NCBI GenBank assembly: GCA_946479475.1
Contig: CAMLGG010000303.1
Coordinates: 1 to 6,039, forward strand
Direction of reading: 5' to 3'
From: an uncultured Ideonella sp.
GTDB lineage: Bacteria; Pseudomonadota; Gammaproteobacteria; Burkholderiales; Burkholderiaceae
DNA: 6,039 nucleotides
The position numbers and the translations under genes are program-made. Below, piece by piece: positions 1 to 5,382 of this stretch (its first letter is position 1; each line of letters begins with the position of its first letter). The notes under the pieces are model-generated. The model saw only the letters and a program-made list of their open reading frames with translations. It ran no database searches and had not been told where the DNA came from.

Positions 1-1443
1 TACACGATGATCGAGGAGCCGGACGACGAGGTCTCGATCTCGCGCCGCAAGGACGCCAGCGAGCGCGCCAAGCCCAAGCAGGAGCCGGTGATCAAGGGCG
101 TGCTGCCCGACCAGCCTGCGCCGGTGGCTCCGCCGCCCGCGCCTGCGCCCGCTCCTGCCGCCGCCGCACCCACCCCCGAGCCGCAGCCGCAGTGGGCCCG
201 TACGCCCGCGGCCGCGCCGGCCGGCGGTGGCTTCTTCGGCTGGCTCAAGCGCGTGTTCGGCGGCGGCGAGGCTGCTCCCGCGGCGGCGCCGGCCGCCACT
301 CCCGTGGCGCCGGTTGCCGAGCCGGCGGCCAAGGCGGGCCGCGAGGGCGGTCCGCGCGAAGGCGGCCGCGAAGGCCGTGGCGACCGCAAGGGCGGTCGCC
401 GAGGTGAACGCGGCGAGCGCGGTGGCGAGCGCGGCGGCCGGGAAGCGGGCCGGGAGGGCGGCCGCGAAGGCGGCAAGGCCGAAGGGCGGCAAGGCGGTCG
501 TGGCGAAGGTCGCGGCGAGCGCGCCGAGGGTCGCCAGGACCGGCCGGAGCGCCAGGAAGGGCGCCCGGAAGGCCGGCCGGAGGGCCGTCGCGAAGGCGGC
601 CGAGGCGAGCGGCGCGACAGCCGCCGCGGCACGGCCGCCCCGGCGACGTCCGAGGCGGATGCCTTCGAGTCCACGCACCCCTTGCCCGCGGCGCGCGGCG
701 AGGAGGCCGGTGGCCGCCGCCCCCGCCCCGAACGCGAGCCGGTGGTCGAGGCCGAACTGACTGAAGGCCTGGCTGGCGAGGGCGCTGCCCCGGCCGGGGA
801 AGGCGAGCGACCGGAAGGTGATCGCGGCGAAGGCGAAGGCCGCCGTCGCCGCCGTCGTCGTGGCCGTGGCGGCCGCGAGGAAGGCCGCGAAGGCCAGCGT
901 CCCGAAGGCGAAGGCGAGGAACTGCCGGCCGGCGAGGCGGCCGAAGAGGCGGTTGCCGAAGCCGGGGCCGGCGAGGCCGCTGCCGAAGAGCGGGAGCAGC
1001 GCGAGCCCCGCGAAGCGCGTGAGCCGCGTGAGGGTCGGGAGCCGCGCGAACGCCGCGAGCCGCGTGAGCGTCGCGAGCGCCGCGAGCCAGCCGAGGCTGC
1101 GCCGCAGTGGCCCGCGGAACAAGCCGTCGAGCCCGTCGTGGCCGAGGCGCCTGCCGAGGCCGCGCCGCCACCACCCGCCCCGCCGGTGGTGGTGCCTTAT
1201 GTGCTGGCGATGGACGAGCTGCAGCACATCGCCGAGACCGCCGGCCTGACGTGGGTGAATTCCGACGCGGAGAAGATCCGCACGGCGCAGGAGGCCATCG
1301 CCGCCGAACCCAAGCCGGTGCACGTGCCGCGCGAGCGGCCGCCGCTGGTGGTGATCGACGAAGGCCCGCTGGTGCTGGTCGAGACCCGCAAGGACCTGAG
1401 CCAGCTCGACCTGCCGTTCGACCGGCGCCACGAGAACGGCTGA
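1..1443 (+). CDS. rne: Ribonuclease E, C-terminal part (5'-truncated by window edge)
   Basis: RNase E is the endoribonuclease that starts mRNA decay and processes rRNA and tRNA precursors; its C-terminal half tethers the enzyme to the inner membrane and scaffolds the degradosome. The frame is open at base 1 and stops with TGA at 1441-1443, so 480 codons are visible and the catalytic S1/RNase H/DNase I-like modules lie upstream. In order, I see a charged linker (1-110), a Pro/Ala-rich spacer (about 111-225), an amphipathic stretch GFFGWLKRVFGGG (229-267), an Arg/Gly/Glu-rich tract (331-630), an acidic/arginine region with seven consecutive Arg codons (841-861), an R-E-P/R-E-R tract (991-1089), and an ordered tail from about 1192 containing MDELQHIAETAGL, VHVPRERPPLVVIDEGPLVL and a final DLPFD. 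That tail matches my recollection of Burkholderiales RNase E. The low-complexity middle is expected for a non-catalytic region. RNase G is unlikely, because it lacks such an extension. A terminator follows 22 nt after the stop. Confidence 0.92.
   Translation, partial: YTMIEEPDDEVSISRRKDASERAKPKQEPVIKGVLPDQPAPVAPPPAPAPAPAAAAPTPEPQPQWARTPAAAPAGGGFFGWLKRVFGGGEAAPAAAPAATPVAPVAEPAAKAGREGGPREGGREGRGDRKGGRRGERGERGGERGGREAGREGGREGGKAEGRQGGRGEGRGERAEGRQDRPERQEGRPEGRPEGRREGGRGERRDSRRGTAAPATSEADAFESTHPLPAARGEEAGGRRPRPEREPVVEAELTEGLAGEGAAPAGEGERPEGDRGEGEGRRRRRRRGRGGREEGREGQRPEGEGEELPAGEAAEEAVAEAGAGEAAAEEREQREPREAREPREGREPRERREPRERRERREPAEAAPQWPAEQAVEPVVAEAPAEAAPPPPAPPVVVPYVLAMDELQHIAETAGLTWVNSDAEKIRTAQEAIAAEPKPVHVPRERPPLVVIDEGPLVLVETRKDLSQLDLPFDRRHENG
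229..267 (+). other. Putative membrane-targeting amphipathic helix of RNase E
   Basis: The segment GFFGWLKRVFGGG is an island of aromatic and aliphatic residues (F, F, W, L, V, F) with two basic residues, inside an otherwise Pro/Ala/Arg low-complexity region. On a helical wheel the hydrophobic residues can cluster on one face with K and R at the edge. E. coli RNase E has a comparable short amphipathic helix (segment A) just after the catalytic domain that binds the inner membrane. The assignment rests on composition and position, not on an alignment. Confidence 0.7.
331..630 (+). repeat. Arg/Gly/Glu low-complexity tract in rne (RGG-like)
   Basis: About 100 codons are made almost only of Arg, Gly and Glu with some Pro, Gln and Lys. 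Short units recur: REGG, GERG, EGRQ, EGRPEGRPEGR. The DNA repeats too, with the core ggccgcgaaggc appearing at about 363 and 460 and close variants at about 590 and 880. Arginine-rich stretches of this kind in RNase E (AR1/AR2 in E. coli) bind RNA and partner helicases, and they promote condensate formation in some bacteria. That role here is inferred. Confidence 0.75.
991..1089 (+). repeat. R-E-P / R-E-R periodic tract in rne
   Basis: Some 33 codons alternate Arg and Glu with Pro, Ala or Arg in every third or fourth position (REPREAREP, REGREPRERREP, RERRERREP). The DNA shows tandem-like copies of gagccgcgtgag and gagcgtcgcgag, consistent with growth or shrinkage by slippage. It lies after the poly-Arg block and about 100 bases before the conserved C-terminal tail. 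It is probably a second RNA-binding or flexible charged segment of RNase E. Confidence 0.65.
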
Positions 1444-1465
1444 CCCTGCGCCAGCCCCATGAAAG

Positions 1466-1490
1466 ACGCCACCTCCGGGTGGCGTTTTTT
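1466..1490 (+). terminator. Intrinsic terminator after rne, possibly shared with the convergent gene
   Basis: A perfect 8-bp stem, ACGCCACC (1466-1473) with GGTGGCGT (1478-1485), closes a TCCG tetraloop. It runs into six T residues (1485-1490) on the plus strand, a textbook Rho-independent terminator 22 nt after the rne stop. The convergent minus-strand gene ends at 1495, only 5 bp away. Read on the minus strand, the same hairpin is followed by the weaker tract TCTTTC, so it may serve both genes, with greater strength for rne. Confidence 0.93.
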
Positions 1491-1494
1491 CTGG

Positions 1495-1923
1495 CTACAT
1501 GACCGCCGGCGAGCGGCCGGCAGGCACGCAACGCCCCGCCTCGCAGCGCGCCCCGGGGTCGGCCACCATCGAGCAGTCCGACACCCGGCCCGACTGCTGC
1601 ACCTCCCGCTTGCGGGCCTGGTTGTAGCTGTCGACCAGCGCGCGGAGCTTGCCCTCCGACGCACCCGCGCTGGACCATACGAGATAGCCCTCCGGTCCAC
1701 CGCAGGCCTTGTGGCCGATGGGCAGGGTACGGCACTGCTCGTTGGCCGTGCACGCTGCTTCGCCGACCATCTCGCGGATGCTGCGGTACAGGCCGGCGGT
1801 GTCCTGCTTGGGCGCCGAGGCCCCAGACGGTTGCGCCGGCGCGGGCGTCTGCGCGACCGCACAGCCCGTCAGCATCAGCGGCAGCGCCAGGCGGCCGAGC
1901 CGCCATCGTCCATCACACCTCAT
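1495..1923 (-). CDS. Putative six-cysteine lipoprotein of unknown function
   Basis: This gene encodes 142 residues from ATG at 1923 to TAG at 1497-1495. I chose this start because an AAGGAG site lies 8 nt upstream; an in-frame ATG at 1953 would add 10 residues, place the Shine-Dalgarno inside the gene and spoil the signal peptide. The N-terminus has four Arg, a short hydrophobic stretch (LALPLML) and a lipobox L-T-G-C with the lipidated Cys at residue 21. Residue 22 is Ala, not Asp, which favours outer-membrane sorting. A Pro/Ala/Ser linker (22-40) leads to a small domain with six Cys (58, 64, 74, 117, 127, 132), enough for three disulfides, and a conserved-looking ACGGPEGYLVWSS patch around residues 73-85. 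I recall similar small proteins annotated as hypothetical in Burkholderiales and Xanthomonadales, with no known function. It is convergent with rne and divergent from the protease gene. Confidence 0.78.
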   Translation of the reverse strand: MRCDGRWRLGRLALPLMLTGCAVAQTPAPAQPSGASAPKQDTAGLYRSIREMVGEAACTANEQCRTLPIGHKACGGPEGYLVWSSAGASEGKLRALVDSYNQARKREVQQSGRVSDCSMVADPGARCEAGRCVPAGRSPAVM

Positions 1924-1930
1924 CGGACGT

Positions 1931-1938
1931 TCTCCTTT
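1931..1938 (-). promoter_or_regulatory. Ribosome binding site that fixes the lipoprotein start
   Basis: Read on the minus strand this is AAAGGAGA, a near-perfect Shine-Dalgarno whose AAGGAG core lies 8 nt before the ATG at 1923. It supports the 142-residue form over the longer in-frame start at 1953. Confidence 0.8.
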
Positions 1939-2018
1939 CCGCCCGGCGGGCAAGCGCCGCGCCGAGCCTTCGACTTAGGGGGAAAGTGTGGCACCCCCGG
2001 GCGATGTCCCTACCCCGC

Positions 2019-2053
2019 TTCGGCCCTAAGCGCTACGGTCCGGGACGGCCGAA
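2019..2053. repeat. Inverted repeat TTCGGCC / GGCCGAA
   Basis: Perfect 7-bp arms at 2019-2025 and 2047-2053 are separated by 21 bp. The spacer contains the smaller odd palindrome GTCCGGGAC (2038-2046). The centre lies about 150 bp upstream of the protease start and about 110 bp upstream of the lipoprotein start, a sensible place for an operator. In DNA this GC-rich it could be chance. Confidence 0.35.
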
Positions 2054-2116
2054 ACGCAAACGGTCTCGACTGGCCTTCGGGCAGACGCCGGCCAGCCGCC
2101 CTGTGCACGCCGTGAT

Positions 2117-2150
2117 CCCGCGGCAGCCCCATCCGGGCTGCGCCTGCGGG
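2117..2150 (+). promoter_or_regulatory. Leader hairpin upstream of the protease gene, attenuator-like
   Basis: Arms GCAGCCC (2123-2129) and GGGCTGC (2135-2141) pair around a CATCC loop. Below them CCCGC (2117-2121) pairs with GCGGG (2146-2150), leaving a 1-by-4 internal loop, for 12 bp in all. The sequence immediately after is CCTTGTTTGT, moderately T-rich. The hairpin ends 26 nt before the GAGG ribosome binding site. It could act as a weak leader terminator, as an mRNA-stabilising 5' structure, or as the end of an upstream unseen transcript. Confidence 0.4.
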
Positions 2151-2176
2151 CCTTGTTTGTCGCCTGATCCAACGAC

Positions 2177-2180
2177 GAGG
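2177..2180 (+). promoter_or_regulatory. Ribosome binding site of the protease gene
   Basis: GAGG lies 9 nt before the ATG at 2190. It is a modest Shine-Dalgarno, but it is correctly spaced and directly precedes a start that yields a clean signal peptide. The in-frame ATG at 1986 gives a basic, non-hydrophobic N-terminus and would bury the signal peptide. Confidence 0.65.
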
Positions 2181-2189
2181 TATAGACAC

Positions 2190-5100
2190 ATGGCTTCACC
2201 CTTCACGAGAGGTCCGGTCGAACTCGCTTGCCTGCTGGCCCTGGCGGCCGGCGCGGCACACGCCGCGGGCTCCCCGGCGCGCTCCTACATCGTCCAGCTT
2301 TCCGACCCGCCCGCCGCCTCCTACCGCGGCGGCGTGACCGGCCTGGCCGCCACGCAGGTCCCCGAGGGCGAGCGCCTGCGCGCGAACTCGCCCAAGGTGC
2401 AAGCCTACGTCGCCCACCTCGACAAGCAGCAACAGGCGGTGATGGCGAAGCTCCGCAGCCCGACTCGCGTCCTGCACCGCTACCACTACACCTTCAACGG
2501 CTTCGCCGCCGTCCTGACCGAGGCCCAGGCGCGCCAGCTGGCCCGCACCCCGGGCGTGCTCTCGGTGACGCTGGACACCCGGCGCGAGCCGGTCACGAAC
2601 CACACGCCGCACTTCCTGGGCATGGACCTGCCCGGCGGCATCTGGTCGCAGGACCGCAAGGGCACCAAGATCCTCGGCGAGGACGTGATCATCGGCATGG
2701 TCGACACCGGCTTCCAGCCGGAGAACTCGTCGTTCTACGACCAGGTCGACGCCAACGGCCGGCCGGTCAAGACCGGCGGCACGCCGGCCTACGGCCCGCC
2801 GCCCTCGGGCTGGAGCGGTGCCTGCATCGGCGCACCGGGCTTCGACCCGGCCACCGGCTGCAACAACAAGGTGATCGGCGCCCGCGCCTTCGATGCCTCC
2901 TTCAAGGCTTCGGGCAACCCGCCGGCCTGGTACGAGTTCCCCGGCGCGCCGCGCGACGTGGCCGGGCATGGCAGCCACACCAGCTCCACCGCCGGCGGCA
3001 ACTCGCAGTCGTACGCGCCGGTGCACGGCGTCGACGTCGGCCCGGTCTCCGGCATGGCGCCGCGGGCCCGCCTGGCCGAGTACAAGGTCTGCTGGACCTG
3101 GCTGGACAAGAGCCAGCTGGCCTACGCGACCAACTGCTGGACGGGCGACTCGGTGGCGGCCATCGACCAGGCCGTGGCCGACGGCGTGGACGTCATCAAC
3201 TTCTCCATCAGCGGCTCGCAGAACGACCTGATGGACCCGGTCGAGATCGCCTTCCTCAACGCCTCGGCGGCCGGCGTGTTCGTGGCGGCCGCGGCCGGCA
3301 ACGACGGGCCGGGCCAGGCGGTGAACCACAACAGCCCGTGGCTGACCACGGTGGCGGCCTCGACGCACGACCGCTTCCTCACTGCCGACGCGACCCTCGG
3401 CAACGGCGACAAGTACCACGGCGCCTCGCAATCCAAGGGCGTGCCGTCCAGCTCGCTGATCCTTTCCACCGATGCGGTGCCCAAGGGCGGCGTCGAGGAA
3501 AATGCGCGGCTGTGCAAGCTCAACTCGCTGGCGCCGGACAAGGTGGCGGGCAAGATCGTCGTCTGCGACCGCGGCATCACGGCGCGCGTCGAGAAGAGCC
3601 AGGAGGTCCAGCGCACCGGCGGCATCGGCATGATCCTGCTGAACACCCCGGCCGACCTGCCCGGCGGCGGCGCGACCACGCTCAACGACGACGCGCACTA
3701 CGTGCCCACCGTGCACCTGCCGGTGGAAGATCGCGATGCCGTGCGCGCCTACGCCGCCGGCTCCAAGCCCAAGGCCGAGCTCGGCGTGGCCGCACAGGAG
3801 CCGGGCATCATCGCGCCAGTGATGGCCGAGTTCTCCTCGCGCGGGCCCAACATGGCCACCTCGTCGGTGATGAAGCCCGACATCAGCGCGCCGGGCGTCG
3901 CGATCGTGGCAGCAATCGCGGAGACACAACCCGACCAGGCCTACCACGACGGCATCATCGACGGCTCGATCATCCCCAACCCGGCCTACGACTACCTCGA
4001 CGGCACGTCGATGGCCACGCCGCACATCGCCGGCATCGCCGCGCTGCTCAAGCAGAAGCATCCGAACTACTGGGGCCCGGCGTCGATCAAGTCGGCGCTG
4101 ATGACGAGCGCCGGCATCATCAAGATGGCCGACGGCACGACCGACACCCGCTTCGTCGGCTACGGCGCCGGCCACGTGAATCCCAACGGTGCCATCGACT
4201 CGGGCCTGATCTACCAGATCGACCCGACCGACTACTGGCGCTTCCTGTGCGGTGAAGGCTGGATGCGCAGCGACTCGCAGACCTGCCAGACGACCGGCTC
4301 GATGAAGGCGAGCGACCTCAACCTCGCCTCCTTCAGCGCCGACGTGCCTGGGCTCATCACGTTCAGGCGCACGGTGCGCAACCTCGGCAACTCCACGGTG
4401 ACCTACAACGCCAGCATCCAGGTCGACGGCTTCACCGCCACGGTGAACCCGCCCAGCCTGACGCTGGAGAAGGGCCAGAAGGGCCGCTTCGAGGTCAATC
4501 TCACCGGCAACGGCGCGGCGCTGGGCGAGTGGAAACAGGGCACGCTGGTCTGGAGCGACGGCACCCACCAGGTCCGCAGCCCCATCATGGCGCGCCTGGT
4601 CAACATGACCGGCCCGACCAACCTGGCCAGCGCGGCGAATGCGGACACGCTGCGGGTGAACTTCCAGTTCGGCTACACCGGCGACGTCAGCTACCAGTCC
4701 GACGGCCTCTACGCCGCGACGCGCAACGATGCGGTGGTGGCCAAGTCCCCCGTGCGCGACGGCGACACGGCCTGCCGGACCAACGCCGCCGGCACGGTGA
4801 AGTTCACCTTCACGGCGCCCAGCGGCACGGCGGCGGTCCGCTTCGCCACCTATGACTCGGACACCGGAAGCAAGGGCAACGACGACCTCGACATGTTCGT
4901 CTACGACGCGGCCGAGAACCTCGTCGGCTCCAGCGCCGGTGCGACAGCCGAGGAGCGCGTGACGCTGATGTCGCCCGCGGCCAGCGACTACACCGCCTGC
5001 ATCCACGGCTTCGCGCCGGCCGACGGCGTGAGCACGCAGTTCACGCTCTCGTCCTGGGTGCTCCAGCCGGGTGGTGACGTCCCGCTGCACGTGCGCGGCA

Positions 5101-5324
5101 TGCCCACCAGCGTGGTGCCCGGCCAGTCGGCCAAGGTCAAGCTCGGCTGGCACGGCGCGCAGGACGGCACGCGCTACCTCGGCGCGGTGCGCGTCGTGCA
5201 AGGCGCCGACCCCGACACCGGCGCCACGCTGGGCGTGACGATGCTGTCGGTCGAGCCCGGAATGACGCAGGGCGTGCGCGGCGTCCCGAGCGCCCGCAAG
5301 TCGGCGCTGCTGCGCAAGCGCTGA
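2190..5324 (+). CDS. Secreted S8 family serine protease (cucumisin-like subtilase)
   Basis: This is a 1044-residue subtilisin-family endopeptidase that probably degrades extracellular protein. Residues 1-24 form a Sec signal peptide (hydrophobic VELACLLALAAG, cleavage after AHA). An I9 propeptide follows at about 31-133, with RSYIVQL at its start and YHYTFNGFAAVLT inside; maturation near TNHTPHFLG (136-144) is likely. The catalytic residues are Asp172 (IIGMVDTG), His260 (GHGSHTSSTAGG), oxyanion Asn371 (AAAGNDGP) and Ser607 (DGTSMATPHIAG). A PA domain is inserted between Asn and Ser (about 401-532; KVAGKIVVCDRG, GGIGMILLNT), and FSSRGPN is at 548-554. C-terminal modules are an Fn3_6-like domain (about 710-804), a PPC-like beta domain (about 825-960) and a last segment (about 961-1044) with a basic tail and no membrane anchor. 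Ten mature-region Cys suggest disulfides. All catalytic residues are present, so it is probably active. It is monocistronic, with a terminator 27 nt downstream. The substrate is unknown. Confidence 0.96.
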   Translation: MASPFTRGPVELACLLALAAGAAHAAGSPARSYIVQLSDPPAASYRGGVTGLAATQVPEGERLRANSPKVQAYVAHLDKQQQAVMAKLRSPTRVLHRYHYTFNGFAAVLTEAQARQLARTPGVLSVTLDTRREPVTNHTPHFLGMDLPGGIWSQDRKGTKILGEDVIIGMVDTGFQPENSSFYDQVDANGRPVKTGGTPAYGPPPSGWSGACIGAPGFDPATGCNNKVIGARAFDASFKASGNPPAWYEFPGAPRDVAGHGSHTSSTAGGNSQSYAPVHGVDVGPVSGMAPRARLAEYKVCWTWLDKSQLAYATNCWTGDSVAAIDQAVADGVDVINFSISGSQNDLMDPVEIAFLNASAAGVFVAAAAGNDGPGQAVNHNSPWLTTVAASTHDRFLTADATLGNGDKYHGASQSKGVPSSSLILSTDAVPKGGVEENARLCKLNSLAPDKVAGKIVVCDRGITARVEKSQEVQRTGGIGMILLNTPADLPGGGATTLNDDAHYVPTVHLPVEDRDAVRAYAAGSKPKAELGVAAQEPGIIAPVMAEFSSRGPNMATSSVMKPDISAPGVAIVAAIAETQPDQAYHDGIIDGSIIPNPAYDYLDGTSMATPHIAGIAALLKQKHPNYWGPASIKSALMTSAGIIKMADGTTDTRFVGYGAGHVNPNGAIDSGLIYQIDPTDYWRFLCGEGWMRSDSQTCQTTGSMKASDLNLASFSADVPGLITFRRTVRNLGNSTVTYNASIQVDGFTATVNPPSLTLEKGQKGRFEVNLTGNGAALGEWKQGTLVWSDGTHQVRSPIMARLVNMTGPTNLASAANADTLRVNFQFGYTGDVSYQSDGLYAATRNDAVVAKSPVRDGDTACRTNAAGTVKFTFTAPSGTAAVRFATYDSDTGSKGNDDLDMFVYDAAENLVGSSAGATAEERVTLMSPAASDYTACIHGFAPADGVSTQFTLSSWVLQPGGDVPLHVRGMPTSVVPGQSAKVKLGWHGAQDGTRYLGAVRVVQGADPDTGATLGVTMLSVEPGMTQGVRGVPSARKSALLRKR

Positions 5325-5350
5325 CGAGGCTTGGCTTCAAGCCCCCGTGA

Positions 5351-5382
5351 GGGGGAGACTCCGGCAGGGGTCTCCCCCTTTT
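5351..5382 (+). terminator. Strong intrinsic terminator after the protease gene
   Basis: The stem GGGGGAGACTCC (5351-5362) pairs with GGGGTCTCCCCC (5367-5378) over 12 bp with a single G-T wobble, closing a GGCA loop, and is followed by TTTT (5379-5382). It begins 27 nt after the protease stop and separates the protease from ssb. An overlapping weaker hairpin, CCCCC (5342-5346) with GGGGG (5351-5355) and a GTGA loop, would compete for the 5' arm. Confidence 0.93.

Larger units (their letters stand above)
1924..2189. other. Divergent intergenic region between lipoprotein and protease genes
   Basis: These 266 bp must hold the promoters of both flanking genes, but I cannot place convincing -35/-10 pairs on either strand. 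The TATAGA at 2181-2186 sits between the Shine-Dalgarno and the start codon, so it cannot be the -10 box for this start. Visible structure includes an inverted repeat TTCGGCC (2019-2025) / GGCCGAA (2047-2053), two copies of ACGGTC at 2035-2040 and 2060-2065, a palindrome AGCGCT at 2029-2034, and a long GC hairpin at 2117-2150. An open frame continues in phase with the protease back to 1986, but it has no signal-peptide sense. Confidence 0.6.

Noticed and set aside
331..630. Short recurrent units considered as a CRISPR or minisatellite array
   Set aside because: The units are irregular, in frame, translated into Arg/Gly/Glu repeats of RNase E, and have no unique spacers; this is protein low complexity.
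245..1906. A 553-codon open frame on the minus strand across rne, the terminator and the lipoprotein gene
   Set aside because: It is Arg/Ala/Pro low complexity, crosses a real terminator and two real genes, and has no start signal; it is a GC-bias shadow.
1924..1953. Longer start for the lipoprotein gene
   Set aside because: The AAGGAG site lies inside this extension and is ideally spaced for the ATG at 1923; the longer form would add charged residues before the lipobox signal.
1459..2115. A 218-codon plus-strand frame opposite the lipoprotein gene
   Set aside because: It begins inside the rne terminator, has no ribosome site, and its composition is Arg/Ala/Gly noise; the minus strand has a signal peptide, lipobox and Shine-Dalgarno.
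2153..2186. TTGTTT ... TATAGA as a sigma-70 promoter for the protease
   Set aside because: The spacer is 22 bp, too long, and the -10 box would sit between the ribosome site and the start codon, putting the transcript start inside the coding region.
1986..2189. N-terminal extension of the protease to an upstream ATG (68 extra residues)
   Set aside because: The extension is basic and Pro-rich with no homology I recognise, it would bury a good signal peptide, and the GAGG site is correctly spaced for the ATG at 2190.
2228..4255. A 675-codon plus-strand frame overlapping the protease
   Set aside because: Arg/Gly/Pro/His-rich shadow in a second frame of the same strand; the protease frame holds all catalytic motifs.
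2196..5201. A 1001-codon open frame on the minus strand opposite the protease gene
   Set aside because: It is His/Arg/Val/Ala/Gly-rich with no recognisable domain and lies fully antisense to a gene with complete subtilase motifs. Long antisense frames are expected when codon position 3 is nearly all G/C.
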